Shown here piece by piece: positions 36,721 through 49,400 of a stretch of 64,000 nucleotides of DNA. The first letter of the stretch is position 1; every line of letters starts with the position of its first letter. The stretch comes from Boswellia sacra (taxonomy: Eukaryota > Streptophyta > Magnoliopsida > Sapindales > Burseraceae): NCBI GenBank assembly GCA_013180625.2, contig SNVD02012289.1:496001-560000 (forward strand). Reading direction: 5' to 3'. The position numbers were made by a program, and so were the translations under genes. The notes beneath the pieces were generated by a model, which saw only the letters and a list, made by a program, of their open reading frames with translations, did no database searches and had not been told where the DNA came from.

Positions 36721-39101
36721 TTGCCCTCTTTATACTCGGAAGGCTTTATCATTCGTATTTAATAGATATCTAATGTTCACTTTAGTTGAAAGTTTGCCAC
36801 TCTAATTTAATCTTCATTCATAACTCATACAAATGAGTACGGATTGTCATTTATGATATGTGAATGCTGGTTATAGTAGGGTTATCATTACTTACAACTA
36901 TTCGTTCTTGAAATGTCGCCTAAAATAAGAGTTACTAATCATTTCTTTTCTCATAGATGTCCTTTTTAGAACATGAATGTCAATTCTGAAAAGATTTTGG
37001 TGCATTATGGCCAACATCTTGAAGCATTTTTATTTAATGCATTGTATTAATTGATCAGCATGTATCTTGAGATTCAGTAGCTCCTTTAATTCTATTACAT
37101 CTATGTGGCATCCGAATAAGCTATTGATGGAAGGGTTTTGTGTACCTATCAATACCATATGGATGATGATATAAATGTATTAATTGTGTCAAATCATTTC
37201 TTACATGCAAAATTATAATAAAAATTTTTATAAATAATAATATATCTAAAATCCATTTATAATCAATTTTTTTTATAATTTAAATTGATAAAATCTTATT
37301 AAAGATATAATTATCTTTATTTATTTTTATATTTTTTTTGAGTGAATTTTTATCAATTAAGATTGTAAAAAAAGTTTGTTATAAATAGAATGTAAATGTA
37401 ATATTGCTCAAACTTCTATTGAGAAGCAAGTGACAATGAACCCAGCTCTGCCAAGACTGACTGGCATCTACATTATTGTTTAATAGAATCCAAAATCCTT
37501 ATGACTTTGTTGTGGTTGAAGATTAAGATAAAAGCAAAGTAAAAGTCGAGGATCATATCATACTAAGCAACAAAACAAACAGTAACAGTAACGGTAACGG
37601 AAACGGGCAGAAATGAGGATTGATAGGCCGGGCCTGGCTCGGGTTTTGGCGAGGTGGAAATGGAAAGGGAAAAGAAAGAGAAAACGTGTTTCGGTAAGAG
37701 ATTCTTTGGACGGACTTAGGAACAGGTGCTAACCCTAGATGCCGTCTTTCTTCGTCTTTTTAAATTCATGCAACAGAAAGAGAGAGATGATAGCTAGTCA
37801 ACTAATATGTACCTAATCAACACTTTTATTTCAGCTCATTCTTTTCATTTTATTCACGAACTTGCCAGTTTGCTCTGTTCTATAGTGCACCCACCCATTG
37901 CGGGATTTTTGCTTCCACGAGTTTTACATTACATTACCACCACGGCAACTTTTCTAAGTCAACAAGTCAATTTCACAACCAACAACTCAAGGTCTTCTTT
38001 GGCTGTATTAAGCAACTTTTACAACACGGGCTTTTGGTCGTTGTGAAGAACGTGTTTGGCACTATTTTTAAAATAATTACCGATCAATTAATATTTTAAA
38101 TATTTTGCTTATGAATATCACTTCTCCATAATGCATTTGTTAAAACATTATAAATGATAATTGAACTACAACTTTATTCCCTGTGATAACATTTTTGGAA
38201 ATTTTAGAGATAAAGTTGAGTAATTTTGAAATTCACCTAAAACATCCTTTATGAAATCATAAAATTTTATTAGAACCCATCAAATTATTGAGGATATAGC
38301 CAAAAAGAATTAAATTTTGTCGATATTATTGTTATTATAACTAGAGTGAAAGTCTGAAAGAGGGGTTAATCAAAAATATTATTACGTAATTAAAATTAAC
38401 CATTAATATTTATTTAACATTTCAATGGTTGACTAAGTTCTTATCTACTAAATTAGCGTCCACCGATCACCAATTTATGTTATCTTTCTTTAAAATGCGT
38501 CTATTAATAATAATATTTAACAATAACTGTGATTAAGATTTAAGACTTTTTCATTTTAAAATGCAGCAGTAAGATAGGCTTTAATCTTTCAACCATGAAC
38601 ATAAGAAATTGCATGCCGCTTTTAGAAAATGAGTTAATTAATTAATTTATAATAATATTTAACAATAGGTGTGATTAAGGCTTTTTAACTTTAAAATACA
38701 GGAAGTAATATAGGCTTTAATCTTTCAACCATGAACATGAGAAATTGCATGCCACTCGATCAATTTTCTTCTAATCCAAAGTCAAACGACACAGAATTAC
38801 AAAATTTCCGTTGCTCTAGCAGTAGTGGTGCCCCATCATCATCGAATGGCATTCATGTAATAAACACTCGAAACCATGCCTTAAATCCATTGGAGCCCAC
38901 TTATAAGTCCCAACTCGGCTTTACTTAGCTGTCCAGAGGGACTGCACAAGACAACTCACACCAGGGAGGAGGGAAACAAAGCAATCTCTTGGGAGAAGAA
39001 GAAAAAAGAAGAAAGGAACCATTTAACCAACCATTCAAGCAAACAAGAAAGCAGAAACAACAACAAAAGAAACAAGAAAGGGTGCATCTAATTAGTCACA
39101 A
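36721..39101 (+). other. Intergenic region and RALF promoter side
   Basis: AT-rich DNA. A TGACAC/AACGG-type patch near 37590-37610 (agtaacggtaacggaaacgg) is a short imperfect repeat. A tract upstream of RALF is duplicated (38508-38760, listed separately). A TATA-like 'acttataag' near 38899-38907 lies about 200 bp before the RALF start codon, and an A/G-rich leader precedes the ATG. Confidence 0.45.
38508..38760. repeat. About 136-bp imperfect tandem duplication upstream of RALF
   Basis: Two copies share 'aataatatttaacaata', 'aggctttaatctttcaacca' and 'agaaattgcatgcc', with the last block at about 38604 and 38740. The offset is about 136-142 bp because of small indels. The second copy ends about 340 bp before the RALF start codon, so the duplication may repeat upstream regulatory sites. 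Confidence 0.8.
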
Positions 39102-39440
39102 ATGGCTCAGTTCTTCAGCTCTTGTACATTTCTCCTTGTGATTTGCGCTGTGGCTTTCACGATGAGCTCATTATCCAGCGTTGATGCGAGTGGGGACAAC
39201 CAGCACCATCTGGGTTGGATGCCCAGTGGATCATTGGTTGTTGAGGAGGAGGAGTTTGAGCTGGACACTGAGATCAACCGCCGCATTCTGGCCACCAGCA
39301 ACTACATCAGCTACGGTGCTCTTCAGAGGAACACTGTGCCCTGCTCCCGCCGTGGTGCTTCCTACTACAACTGCCAGAGTGGCGGCCAGGCCAACCCCTA
39401 CAACCGCGGCTGCAGCTCCATTTCGAGGTGCAGGAGTTGA
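39102..39440 (+). CDS. RALF: RALF (rapid alkalinization factor) peptide precursor, intronless
   Basis: Secreted peptide hormone read by FERONIA-type CrRLK1L receptors with LORELEI-like co-receptors; it raises apoplastic pH and modulates growth and immunity. The 112-residue precursor has a signal peptide (about 1-29), an acidic propeptide, the RRIL site-1-protease cleavage motif at 60-63, and a mature peptide from Ala64. The mature part carries YISYGALQRN (the receptor-contact YISY motif) and four cysteines at 81, 91, 104 and 110 (PCSRRGASYYNC; GCSSISRC). All hallmarks are intact, so it should be functional. It most resembles the RALF22/23/33 group. No intron, as is typical. Confidence 0.96.
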   Translation: MAQFFSSCTFLLVICAVAFTMSSLSSVDASGDNQHHLGWMPSGSLVVEEEEFELDTEINRRILATSNYISYGALQRNTVPCSRRGASYYNCQSGGQANPYNRGCSSISRCRS

Positions 39441-39906
39441 ATTTGTTTTTCTTTTTGATTTTTGTTCAAATGGGTTTGCTTGTTATACATGGAGGAACAA
39501 GGTTCTTTGATGTTATTGATGGAAATATCATTGTTGTTATAAATATTATTATTATATTTGGATGTCTCTTGTAAAAGATAATTCTAATTATTCTTTTTCT
39601 CATGAGTTGGATTTTTTTTTCCTTTATATGCGGGCAATGGGTGTTCTTTATTTTCATGTTTTCTTTGTTTATTTTTGTTATTATAGAAGAAGAGATCCAT
39701 GCTTTGGTTCTAATAATTTTGAAATTTATGGGGTTTTTTTTGGTGTAAATTAGTCATATTATAAAACAAGGGTGCAATTGGGAACTATAAAACTTCTGTT
39801 CTAAAGTTTTCAAATTATATGCTTAATACCCAGATTTTTTTTTTTTTTTAATTATGTGGGTGTGGTTTCTCCAATTGTAAATTCAGTATATCATTTAGGA
39901 ATAGAG

Positions 39907-40600
39907 GGATCAATTTTCATGGGAAGTCCATCTTTCAAAAAATCAAAATTGTCTACTAGCTTGCTTAGAGCATTTTCTTCAATCTGTCGAGTGAAAAGTG
40001 GCCTGGCAAGGAACGCAGATGATAGGGAAAATGTACGCAAAGTAGAACTTCTGAGTTGTCATTGGCATAAAAGAGATAAAAAAAAGGCACTTAGTACCTT
40101 GGAAAAAACTATTCAAAAGTTGTAATCAAACAATAGGATGAATAATTGAGAGTACGGTTTACCTTTTGACGATAGAAGATTAGAGGGAATTCATCAAATT
40201 TCAACTCTGCTATTCATGAATCACATCAAGCAACAGGTATAGATTCAATATTTGTTTGTTAAAATTTGATGATGGGTGCTTTAGAGGTTTATGCGAAGAG
40301 CATGAGAATTTTCAAATTTTTTCTTGATGGAGATGCAAGTAAAGTTGCTTACAATTATAATATTCTCATCTCTTCAATCATCTTATCTTATTTCTTCTTT
40401 ACTCAATTGGAAATGTGCTTTTCTTATAGTAGGGAGAACAAATTCTTATGTTTATTCTCATTTAAGTCAAGAATGCCAATACCAAAACACTTTCATTATT
40501 CTCACTTTTCTGATAACGCAGAAGCTTTTCTTGATGTACCCACCCTTTGCATCCATAGAAAACAACAACAATAATAATCTAGAAGGTCACAAGTCATAAT
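39907..40600 (+). pseudogene. Possible fragment of an unrecognised gene
   Basis: A frame at 39856-40125 encodes a peptide with plausible protein-like composition (MGSPSFKKSKLSTSLLRAFS, then KVELLSCHWHKRDKKKALST), and other short frames follow to 40600. The composition is less AT-biased than the surroundings. No domain, splice partners or start context could be identified. It may be a remnant of a captured or decayed gene, or chance. I do not recognise it. Confidence 0.2.
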
Positions 40601-43091
40601 CAAACGGTTGCTATTGCAGAGATGGTTCAGCTATTCACTTGAAATTCTGGCATATTAAATTTGCTTCACATGAAGTGTATGATTGAATAATTCAGACCCA
40701 TTAAGATATTTCATGGATTCCCCTTTTAAAAATTTATTTAGGTGGCATGCTGGTTTGCTATTGATGGGTCCATTACACCCTAACATTTAACACAAATCAA
40801 AACAAAAGCCGAAACATGGGCCCCCTCTACCCAACATTAAATTTATGCAACGGGCCCTCTAAATCCGGCCTTTGCTCTGTTCAAGAATCTTTTCCTTCTT
40901 TTCTGCAAAGTTTGAATAGGTGTTGTTTGATTGCTATTCTATTAAAATTAGAGAAAGTTGATGCTTCCTTATTGACGTCTATGCTAAGAACTCTCTACCC
41001 CTACTTTAAGTCTTCAAATGAATTTGAGGCAATTTTTGTTTAGAGTTTGTGGAAGTGGGTCACTGTTGTTTTTTTTTTTTTTTACATGTTTTTGGTAAAA
41101 ATATTTGAAGAGTGTTAAAAATAACTAAAAATGCGAATGATTATGAGTTTTGGCGAAATACTAACTTTATTTTATCACCTAATCATATGTCAAGTTATCA
41201 AGCAAGATATCCAATTATCAAACAAGCTAATACAATAATCCGATATCTTATTAAACATTTGTCAAATATTTTTAAACATCTAGGCAAGTGATTATAACTT
41301 TTCAAGCTATTGAGTTATGCTAAAGTAATTTTGTAGTTTTTTTGTATTTTGATGTTAAACTTTGTTAAAAATAAAAAAAGCGTTTTTTAATACAATTAAA
41401 AAAATTATATTTTTTTAAAAGTCATAAAAATCCCTTAAGCACAGCTTTTTTTTTTTTTTAATCATACTTGTTAGCTGGACGTTTTTTAATAAAATGTGCT
41501 TTTGTGTAAAACGATTTTCTTAATACATGTATTTTTGAGTTTTTTTTACTATCTGTTAAACCTAGTGTTATCTTAAACATCATATATTATATAAGTATAT
41601 AAAAAGATGTATTTGATCATTTGAGATAAAACAATTTCCAAGTGGACGTTTTAGGTAAACTGAGGATAAGATAGTGGAAGGCTAGATATGGAATCTTTTA
41701 CTTGTTCTCAATAATCCCCTTCACCAAAAAGAATGCAAAAGACAAACCAAGATTGTAATTCCTCAACCACCATTCCAACTCAATTATTATTTTGTTAATA
41801 ATTTAATCATGCTTTGGAGGAAAGCTTGAAAAAGCAACTATAACTTAAATTCAACACCAAATTTAATACTTTTCTGATATAAAATATTGTGGCTAAGAAT
41901 ACTTCTGAAGATGGACTCTTGTAAATTATTGTTTTTACAAGTTGGGAGGATTTTGGTTTTGATTTGTAATTTTATACATCTTGAAATTGTAGCATTGTAT
42001 TATTGATGGATAAACGGTCCAATTTTATCCATAGCAGTCCCAACTTCAAGAAATTTTAGACCTTGGATGAACAAAGTCTAAATTGAATATAATTAACAAA
42101 GAATCAATGTACATACTTTATAATTTATATAAAAATTTGTATTTATAAAGATTAGAAACAATATTGTGCTTGTACCCAGATGGGCCTAGTTAATATCGAA
42201 ACTCAATCTCATGTTGATTTGGGCTTAAATATCAATTTTCAGACCAATAGTCAAACTTGGGCCTCTACCACAACTCTACAATGTTAATACTTCAAAAATT
42301 CGTGGGCTTAAATAAATATTGACCCAAAATTCAATTTTATAATTCGTGGAATTACATGTTACAAATGTTAAATATTGTTAGATCTTGTATTTTATAATTC
42401 GTGGATAATAATTTCATGAAAATTCCATTTTCAAATAGACTTCTATTATTTGATTTAATAGAAAAATAATAAATTAGATCAAATTACTCTTAAATTTATC
42501 AACTTATTATCCTTTTTTTCTTAACATAACAAATTTTAGCTTTGATTTCTTACCCAAAATTATATCTTTTTTTTTCCCACACAATTGCATTTTTGCCAAT
42601 TAATTATAATAAAAATCTCGATAAATTGATGTCGTTATAGGTCATTTATATTAAATTAAATAGTCAATAGTAATAACGTGAAGGACTATTGAAATTTCTA
42701 AAACTACATGAGCCCATTGATTTTTATAAAAAAGTTAGGGAAGGTGATAAATAACTATGTTAAGTTTTCTAAAAGGATTTTTTTCACTTACATTATTAAA
42801 GATATATATTGCAGATTTAAAAAGATAAATAATAATTTTATATATTGGATAATTATGAATCATTAGTAATATAAATATAAATAATAAATTAATATGGTAA
42901 AAAAATAGATATCAATAAATTTATTAATTTATGAAGAAATAATGGCTCATGCTAAGTAACTTAGCGTCTAAGTAGTCAACGTCACAGCGTCGACGCCGCG
43001 GAATTCAAGCAATAAGACGCAGACGCGTGTCTGAACCGCCCTTCCATCGTCACCGCACGTTCATAACGGGTTCGTTTCAGATTTCTTCTCC

Positions 43092-43099
43092 TATAAATA
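43092..43099 (+). promoter_or_regulatory. TATA box of the REF/SRPP-like gene
   Basis: TATAAATA sits 92 bp before the start codon at 43191, followed by a pyrimidine-rich leader. It is a consensus plant TATA box at the expected distance, with a CG-rich segment ('gtcgacgccgcgg') about 105 bp further upstream. Confidence 0.7.
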
Positions 43100-43190
43100 T
43101 TCCTCTCGTTTCCGCTCATATTCTCGCCGACGTCTTTTACTTATAGTTTCTTCTAAACGCTTCTGTTCTGTTTACGACGACGTTTTAGCG

Positions 43191-45286
43191 ATGGCACAGG
43201 AGAACGAGAACACGAATCTGCAACAAGGCATGGTAAGTGCATACATGATCACGATCATGTTTCAAATTATTTGAATGAATGAATCTTGTCTGGAATTTGG
43301 ATTCGTAATTGTACAAAATTTTCCCAGGAACCAAGCAGAAATTTATTAGAAGCTCAGGTTTCTGTATTCGTTTGTCTTATACAACAAAAGGCTTATTGTT
43401 TTATTGCGCAATCAATTAAAGCTTTGCCCATTTTTGTTTTTAAATCTTGTTTTTTATGTTATATATTTATCAATGTAATTTATATTAAATTTCGATAACG
43501 AATTCTTTTTAAAATTTAAAATAATTTAAAATCAATAACATATTTTTTAAATCATTTTAAAAATAAAAAAAACACGTAAAAAAAACAAACTCTAAATGTT
43601 CTTATATTTCGTATCCTGCTTTGTTGTCTAAAGTTTTCCCTGGAATCAAACATAAACCTAGAAGCTTTGCTTGCTTTATAGGCTAATTTTTTTTTTAATT
43701 TTTATTTTTTTTAATTTTTGGGTTTGTTTGCTGAGCTGAAGTTTTCCCAGGAACCAAAAGGAGATATAGAAGTTTTTGCTTTGGCTTGTACTGAAAAAGT
43801 AGAAGTTTTGTGGGTTATTTTTATGTAGTGTTTTTGCAATGATTCATTCGGAGCTGATTTTGGGTTTATGTAATTGATGTTTATGAAGACTGCTGAGGAG
43901 AAGGAGAGGCTGAAATACTTGGAGTTCGTGCAAGTGGCCACGCTGCACGCGTTGATGTGCTTCTCAGCCCTCTACGTTTATGCTAAGGAGAAATCCGGGC
44001 CCTTGAAGCCTGGTGTGGAGACTCTTGAGGGAACGGTTAAGAGTGTGGTTGGGCCTGTTTATGATAAGTTCCATGATGTCCCAATTGAGCTCCTCAAGTA
44101 CGTTGATCGCAAGGTCAGTCCTTTTGTTCTACTGAATTCCGTTTATATTTCTATTGGAATGTTTGTTGGTGATTGGCTTGTTTAATTCGCTTTGAATTTT
44201 AGTTTTAGGCCTTCAAATGTTTTTGTTCATTGTTTGGTTGTGTATTTGCAAGTGTTTTGCCTATGAGTTTCGACTTTGGACTTAATCAAAGCTGTGTAAG
44301 CCTGTAAGGTTTGGTTTTTTATTTATTTCTTTATTTTGCAGCCAATTACTAGTGTTTGTTTAGTCTTTAGGAAGCATTTTTCTTAGGATGTAAACGAATA
44401 TGTATTTGATTTGTTATCTAATAAATTATCAAGTAAAATCTTGCTTTTATAAAGATTAGTGAAATGGTGTCCTTGTTTATGAAATACAACAATAGAGTTG
44501 CTTAGTCCCATTTTCTTTCTCATCTCAAGGAAGTGAAGATTGTTTGTCATATGTTACTTTCTTGTTCTAGAGGAAGATTAGCTATGATAATGCTCACTGA
44601 TGACTTTTATCTTGCAATGCTCACTGATGACTTTTATCTTGCTTGGTTTAGTTATATGATTAACATATGGCATTTGATATTTGATCTATAAATATCCTAT
44701 GCCAGTAATGATGTTTCTTATATGGGATTTTTTTTTTTCATATCAAACTGTCTCCGGTGAAGGAGATATTAAAAATTTGTTCACACGGATGCAGGTTGAT
44801 GAGTCTGTGACAAAGCTGGACCGCCGTGTTCCTCCAGTGATGAAGCAAGTCCCAGTGCAGGCCTTCTCTGCAGCTCAAAAGGCACCAGAAGTGGCTCGAT
44901 CCATGGTTTCTGAAGTGAAACGCACTGGCGTTCTAGACACTGCCTCTGGAATTGCAAAATCTGTTTACACAAAATATGAGCCAACAGCTAAGGAACTCTA
45001 CTCCAAGTATGAGCCAAAAGCTGAGCAATGTGCTGTATCAACTTGGCGTAAGCTCAACCAGCTTCCTATCTTCCCTCAAGTGGCCCAGGTTGTCGTGCCA
45101 ACTGCAGCTTATTGTTCTGAGAAGTACAACAAAACGGTGCTTAGCACTGCAGAGAAAGGATACAGAGTCTCCACTTATTTGCCATTGGTACCTACTGATA
45201 GGATTGCTAAGGTGTTCAGCAATGAGGTAGCTGAATCACAGCCTTCGGGTTCTGCTGGACGTGAAGCTGATGTTGCTGTTCATTGA
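43191..45286 (+). CDS. REF/SRPP family (small rubber particle/lipid droplet protein), 3 exons
   Basis: Members coat lipid droplets or rubber particles and affect stress tolerance and growth. Exons 43191-43232, 43889-44113 and 44795-45286 give 252 residues. Recognised landmarks are [60 protein letters not shown] and [20 protein letters not shown], followed by two similar [19 protein letters not shown] segments. The C-terminal half is amphipathic and lacks catalytic residues. The exon 2 acceptor is placed at atgaag|ACTGCT (43888/43889); it could start slightly elsewhere, which would change one or two residues around 15. Two upstream 'ttttcccaggaacca' blocks (43319 and 43742) look like alternative exon starts but are not required. 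Intron 2 contains a 27-bp tandem duplication. Confidence 0.92.
44589..44642. repeat. 27-bp perfect tandem duplication in intron 2
   Basis: The unit beginning 'aatgctcactgatgactttt' occurs at 44589-44615 and again at 44616-44642 without a mismatch. It lies in the second intron of the REF/SRPP-like gene, outside splice signals, and could be length-polymorphic between individuals. Confidence 0.9.
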
Positions 45287-46487
45287 TTTCTCTTCTAATG
45301 TTGGTGGTTTGTTCTGTGACTGAGGTTTTATTGTGTGTGTGGAATGAACACGTTCAACCATCAAATGTTTAGATTTATAGAGAAAATGGATTTTGATGTT
45401 TTAGCTTGAAATATATGGTCTTTGTAAGACGTAAAACATAGTTTGTTCTGTTTACCTTGCTCTTTCTTGCACTTCTTTCTTTTTGTTTGTTTTGTCACCA
45501 TGTACATGTATGCATATTCAATTGAAGATTTTTCTTTCACGTCGTTGTTTAAGAAGTTGTGGCCTGGATTACTCTTCTCCTGATATAAGTGATAGCGAAA
45601 GTGGAATTGGGTAAAATTGTGTATTGATAATGATTCTGTTGACAATTGTGGGATGCTGGCTGTATCCATGCATGTACTTTTGGATTTGAGCTCGAGAGAC
45701 CTTGTATCGACTTACAGAAGGTAACGTCTCGTTAAAATTTAATCATCATATGCAAGTGTATGATACTCGTTTAGAATCCGTATTTAATTTCTCGGCTTAT
45801 CTTCTCTTCAGATGAAAAGCAGAAATTAGGATCGTTCAATCGCATCTCATTTTGTTTATACCAATGCTTCTATTTTATAAATTCTGTAGATGCCAAATTT
45901 TTGTCATTTATTAAATAAGGAGTTGATGATCTCAATTTCCTCTTTTATGTTATTATTTTAGCATCATAAAATTAATAATTTAATAAGGATTAAGTTACTA
46001 TTATTTAATTTTCTAATTTAAAATTCTGGCATGATATAAAAAAACAAGGAATTCATTGGAAAATAACTTGAGTTCTGAAAATGTATCATGCTCAAAATTA
46101 TGTTTGATAAATTGATAATTCAACTTTTTTTTAAAATAAACCTAGGTTTGTCCAATGTTAGTGCCCAATTTTTTAAAAAACAAAACTTTGAATTGACAGA
46201 ATGACCATTTAATTTAAACTTTCAGCCTCTAGTCAATTTTCAAATAGATCTTTACAATTTCAATTTTATTTCTCAATTGAATTCCTCGTTGTAAAAAGAT
46301 CAAAATCCATTGATGTGCCTAACCCGACCGACCGGACCCGATCTTAACCAAAAACTGCGAAAATCAACAGGGCGAAACGGTTACTCGATTCAATCCCTCT
46401 CGCTCGGTTTTCCAGTTTCTTCGCCTCAAAAACAAAAAAAAAAAAAAAAGAAAACAAACAATATTCTACCATTACCCACCAAAAACC
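45287..46487 (+). other. Intergenic region, REF/SRPP 3' flank and CLPR3 promoter
   Basis: 1.2 kb between two genes in the same orientation. It becomes AT-rich in the middle, with a poly-A tract at about 46433-46449 in the probable CLPR3 leader. No TATA box stands out, which is common for plastid-targeted housekeeping genes. The minus-strand frame at 45361-45669 is Lys/Asn/Ser-rich and unsupported. Confidence 0.45.
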
Positions 46488-49400
46488 ATGTCCACTTGTT
46501 TGCTGCAAGCGGCTATGGCAGCTTCCATTCCTTCCACTTCAACACACTCTTTTAGAACCAAACCAAGTCTCAGGCCAATTTGCGCTTCCTGTATTGGCTC
46601 CAAATCCTCTGCTAAAATTCCCATGCCACCCATCAACCCCAAGGACCCATTTCTTTCCAAACTCGCTTCCGCCGCTGCTAAATCTCCCGAAACCTTTCTC
46701 AACCGCCCCGTAAACTCAGAAACGCCGCCGTATTTGGATATCCTCGACTCCCCCACTCTCATGGCCACGCCTGCCCAAGTAAGCTAACCCCTTTCCAAGT
46801 AACCTCAATTACATTGGTTCTTTATTTTGTTTGAGCGCTTGTCAAGTGTTAGTCAATTTTACTGAACGAGTGACTTTTCAAGGGAGCTTCTATTCGCTCA
46901 TTTTTGTGTTGTTAATGCTAAATTTTGACGTGGGTTAGGTGGAGAGATCAGTTTCGTACAATGAACATAGGCCGAGGAGGCCGCCGCCGGACTTGCCTTC
47001 GCTGCTTCTTCATGGGAGAATAGTTTACATTGGCATGCCAGTAAGTGGTTTGATTTATTATGTTTATTTTAATGCTTGAGTTTCAAATTTTATTTGAAAA
47101 AGTCTGGAACGAGTAATAGAGAAGTAGATGTTATTGGTTTCATTATTTTGTTGAGCTGAGACTCTTGCTAATAGTCTGTATGTGCGTAGTGGTATAGATG
47201 TTTGGAAATTGAAGCAACCCTTTAATTATGGAGAAGGTGATTGCAGCTTAATTTATTGAACTGTTCATGGTGGGAACTTGAGTTTATTTTTTTTGTCTTT
47301 TGAAGGGAGTGAACCTTATAAATCATCTGAACTGTTCCTTTTCTAAAAGGTTCGATGTAGTTTCAGTGACAAGACGCTGATGTCTTACAACAGGAGCAAA
47401 GTTTTCATGATTATTTGTTGTCTACCTGTTCATTGAGTTTTAAATAGTCGGTTATGATTATTTACAGCTCCTGATATTGATTTTTGGATTCTGATGTTAG
47501 TTTATATGGATGTCTCGTTATTGCCTCCTTATTCCAATCTGTTTAATAAGCTAACTGATTACATCTCCCAGTTGGTGCCTGCTGTCACAGAACTTGTTGT
47601 TGCCGAACTGATGTACTTGCAGTGGATGGATCCCAAACAACCAATATATCTCTATATAAATTCAACAGGGACAACTCGTGATGATGGTGAATCGGTGAGC
47701 TTTGCTTCTGAATCTTTAAAAACCTGATTCTCTACGTGTTCCAATAAAAATTGATATGTACGGAAAATATGCACGTTTTCTATGTGATTGAATTTGTATA
47801 ACATACTGCTTAGCTTATAATGTGGTCCATTTTTTTATCTTATTTTTTAAAAATCTTTCTGGAAGAATAAACTAGGTGAGTTTACTGTTTCTTTCTGACT
47901 TAGGCTTGTCTATTATGGTTGTGCAAGTTTTGCATTCTATTTCTGATTGTGAATGTGTTTTATATTTCATGTATTAATGTATCTTCTGACAATTTTGTAA
48001 AGAGGTGAAAATCTCATGTACAATTTTGGAATAGCGATGAGAACAGTAATGTTATCACCGACCATGATTATCTAACAGTTCAAGTACGGTTGATATAGAT
48101 GGGGTGCAGTCAAAATATGGTTTCGCGCTCATGTCACGTCGATTTACTACAGAAGGAAAAACTGCAAAATCCGATCCAATTTATCATAATCGATTAGTTA
48201 ACATGTTGGTTAACCGTATTCATAGCTATTACCTTGACACCAAAGAAGAGTTCGACCCAATGCTTTATTTCTGTCCTAGTCGATCATGATTCGACATTAG
48301 AATTATATTGATTTTTTTCCAATAACTGAGCTCGGAGAAGGAAGAAATAAGAGAGCCCTATGGAGAATGTGGTCTAATTTGCATTACTGGGATTCGATTT
48401 GATTTTTTGGATTAATACCAATTCTGTTTTAGTATTTTGGGTGTATTGATGAAATCTGGATTCAGTTTTTAGAACCAAGATATATATGTAGACAAGACCT
48501 TTATAAATCTTGCTGCTCCTTAAATTGTCGATTTTCCATTTTTGTGTACAAGTATTCACTTGTTTTTATATTTTAATTGATTTTTTTATTTTATTCAAAA
48601 TGCTTACGAATCAGGTTGGGATGGAGACAGAAGGTTTTGCCATTTACGATTCAATGATGCAGTTAAAAAATGAGGTGAGTTCCCATTTTCTAAACTCGTT
48701 AGATTTATTTATCTAATTTCTATTATTTTCGTTATGGTAATGGTTGTTGGCTGTTGATGCTGCTGGTCTGATGTGATAAAACGTGGACAGAAGTATCTTG
48801 CCAATTAATAGAGAATGGTAAAGTTTTGGATGGCAATATGAGTGTGTGCAATTATTGTTACCATTGTGGTTTGAGGTCTTTGGTTTTAATGAAAGGTAGA
48901 TAATAATGAGTCATTTTTCTGAATCCTCCTATAAGTTTTTGATAGAGCTTTGTTGCATGAATGAAGACAAAAGTATGAATTATGTTTTTAAAATTTGATT
49001 TTTATGTTTTTCCTGTTATATTTGTTCTTTTTATGCCAGATACATACAGTTGGTGTTGGAGCTGCTATAGGCCAGGCTTGTTTGTTACTAGCTGCAGGAA
49101 GCAAGGGAAAACGGTTTATGATGCCTCATGCCAAAGGTTTGATCAGTATTTGACATGTACTCCATACCTTTGGTGCTTCTGTAATTTCTATTGTCTTATG
49201 TCAAGTTGTCACCTGAACTATGTTTCAGCGATGATTCAACAGCCCCGTGTCCCATCGTCTGGGTTGATGCCTGCTAGTGATATTCTTATTCGTGCAAGAG
49301 AGGTTAGTTGACCTTATTAGATTTAATTTTTTTAAAAAATATATTTTTTAAATTTTAAAAAAGAATGAAATTCTTATGGGGCACCTGGATACTTTGTCAC

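Larger units (their letters stand above)
39441..43190. other. 3.7-kb intergenic region between RALF and the REF/SRPP gene
   Basis: Mostly AT-rich. The stretch 39856-40600 has unusually open plus-strand frames (listed as a possible gene fragment). Positions 41040-42900 are very AT-rich with poly-T tracts and hold no gene. The sequence turns GC-rich from about 42975, with CG-rich 'cgtcgacgccgcgg' marking the promoter of the next gene. Confidence 0.45.

Noticed and set aside
43319..43763. Extra exons in the first intron of the REF/SRPP-like gene at the two 'ttttcccaggaacca' blocks
   Set aside because: Both have acceptor-like starts, but inclusion is not needed for the known family N-terminus and lacks convincing donors; kept only as a note.
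48104..48289. A 61-codon frame in the CLPR3 intron as a new gene
   Set aside because: It is a chance fusion of ndhA, rps7 and antisense rpl23 fragments.
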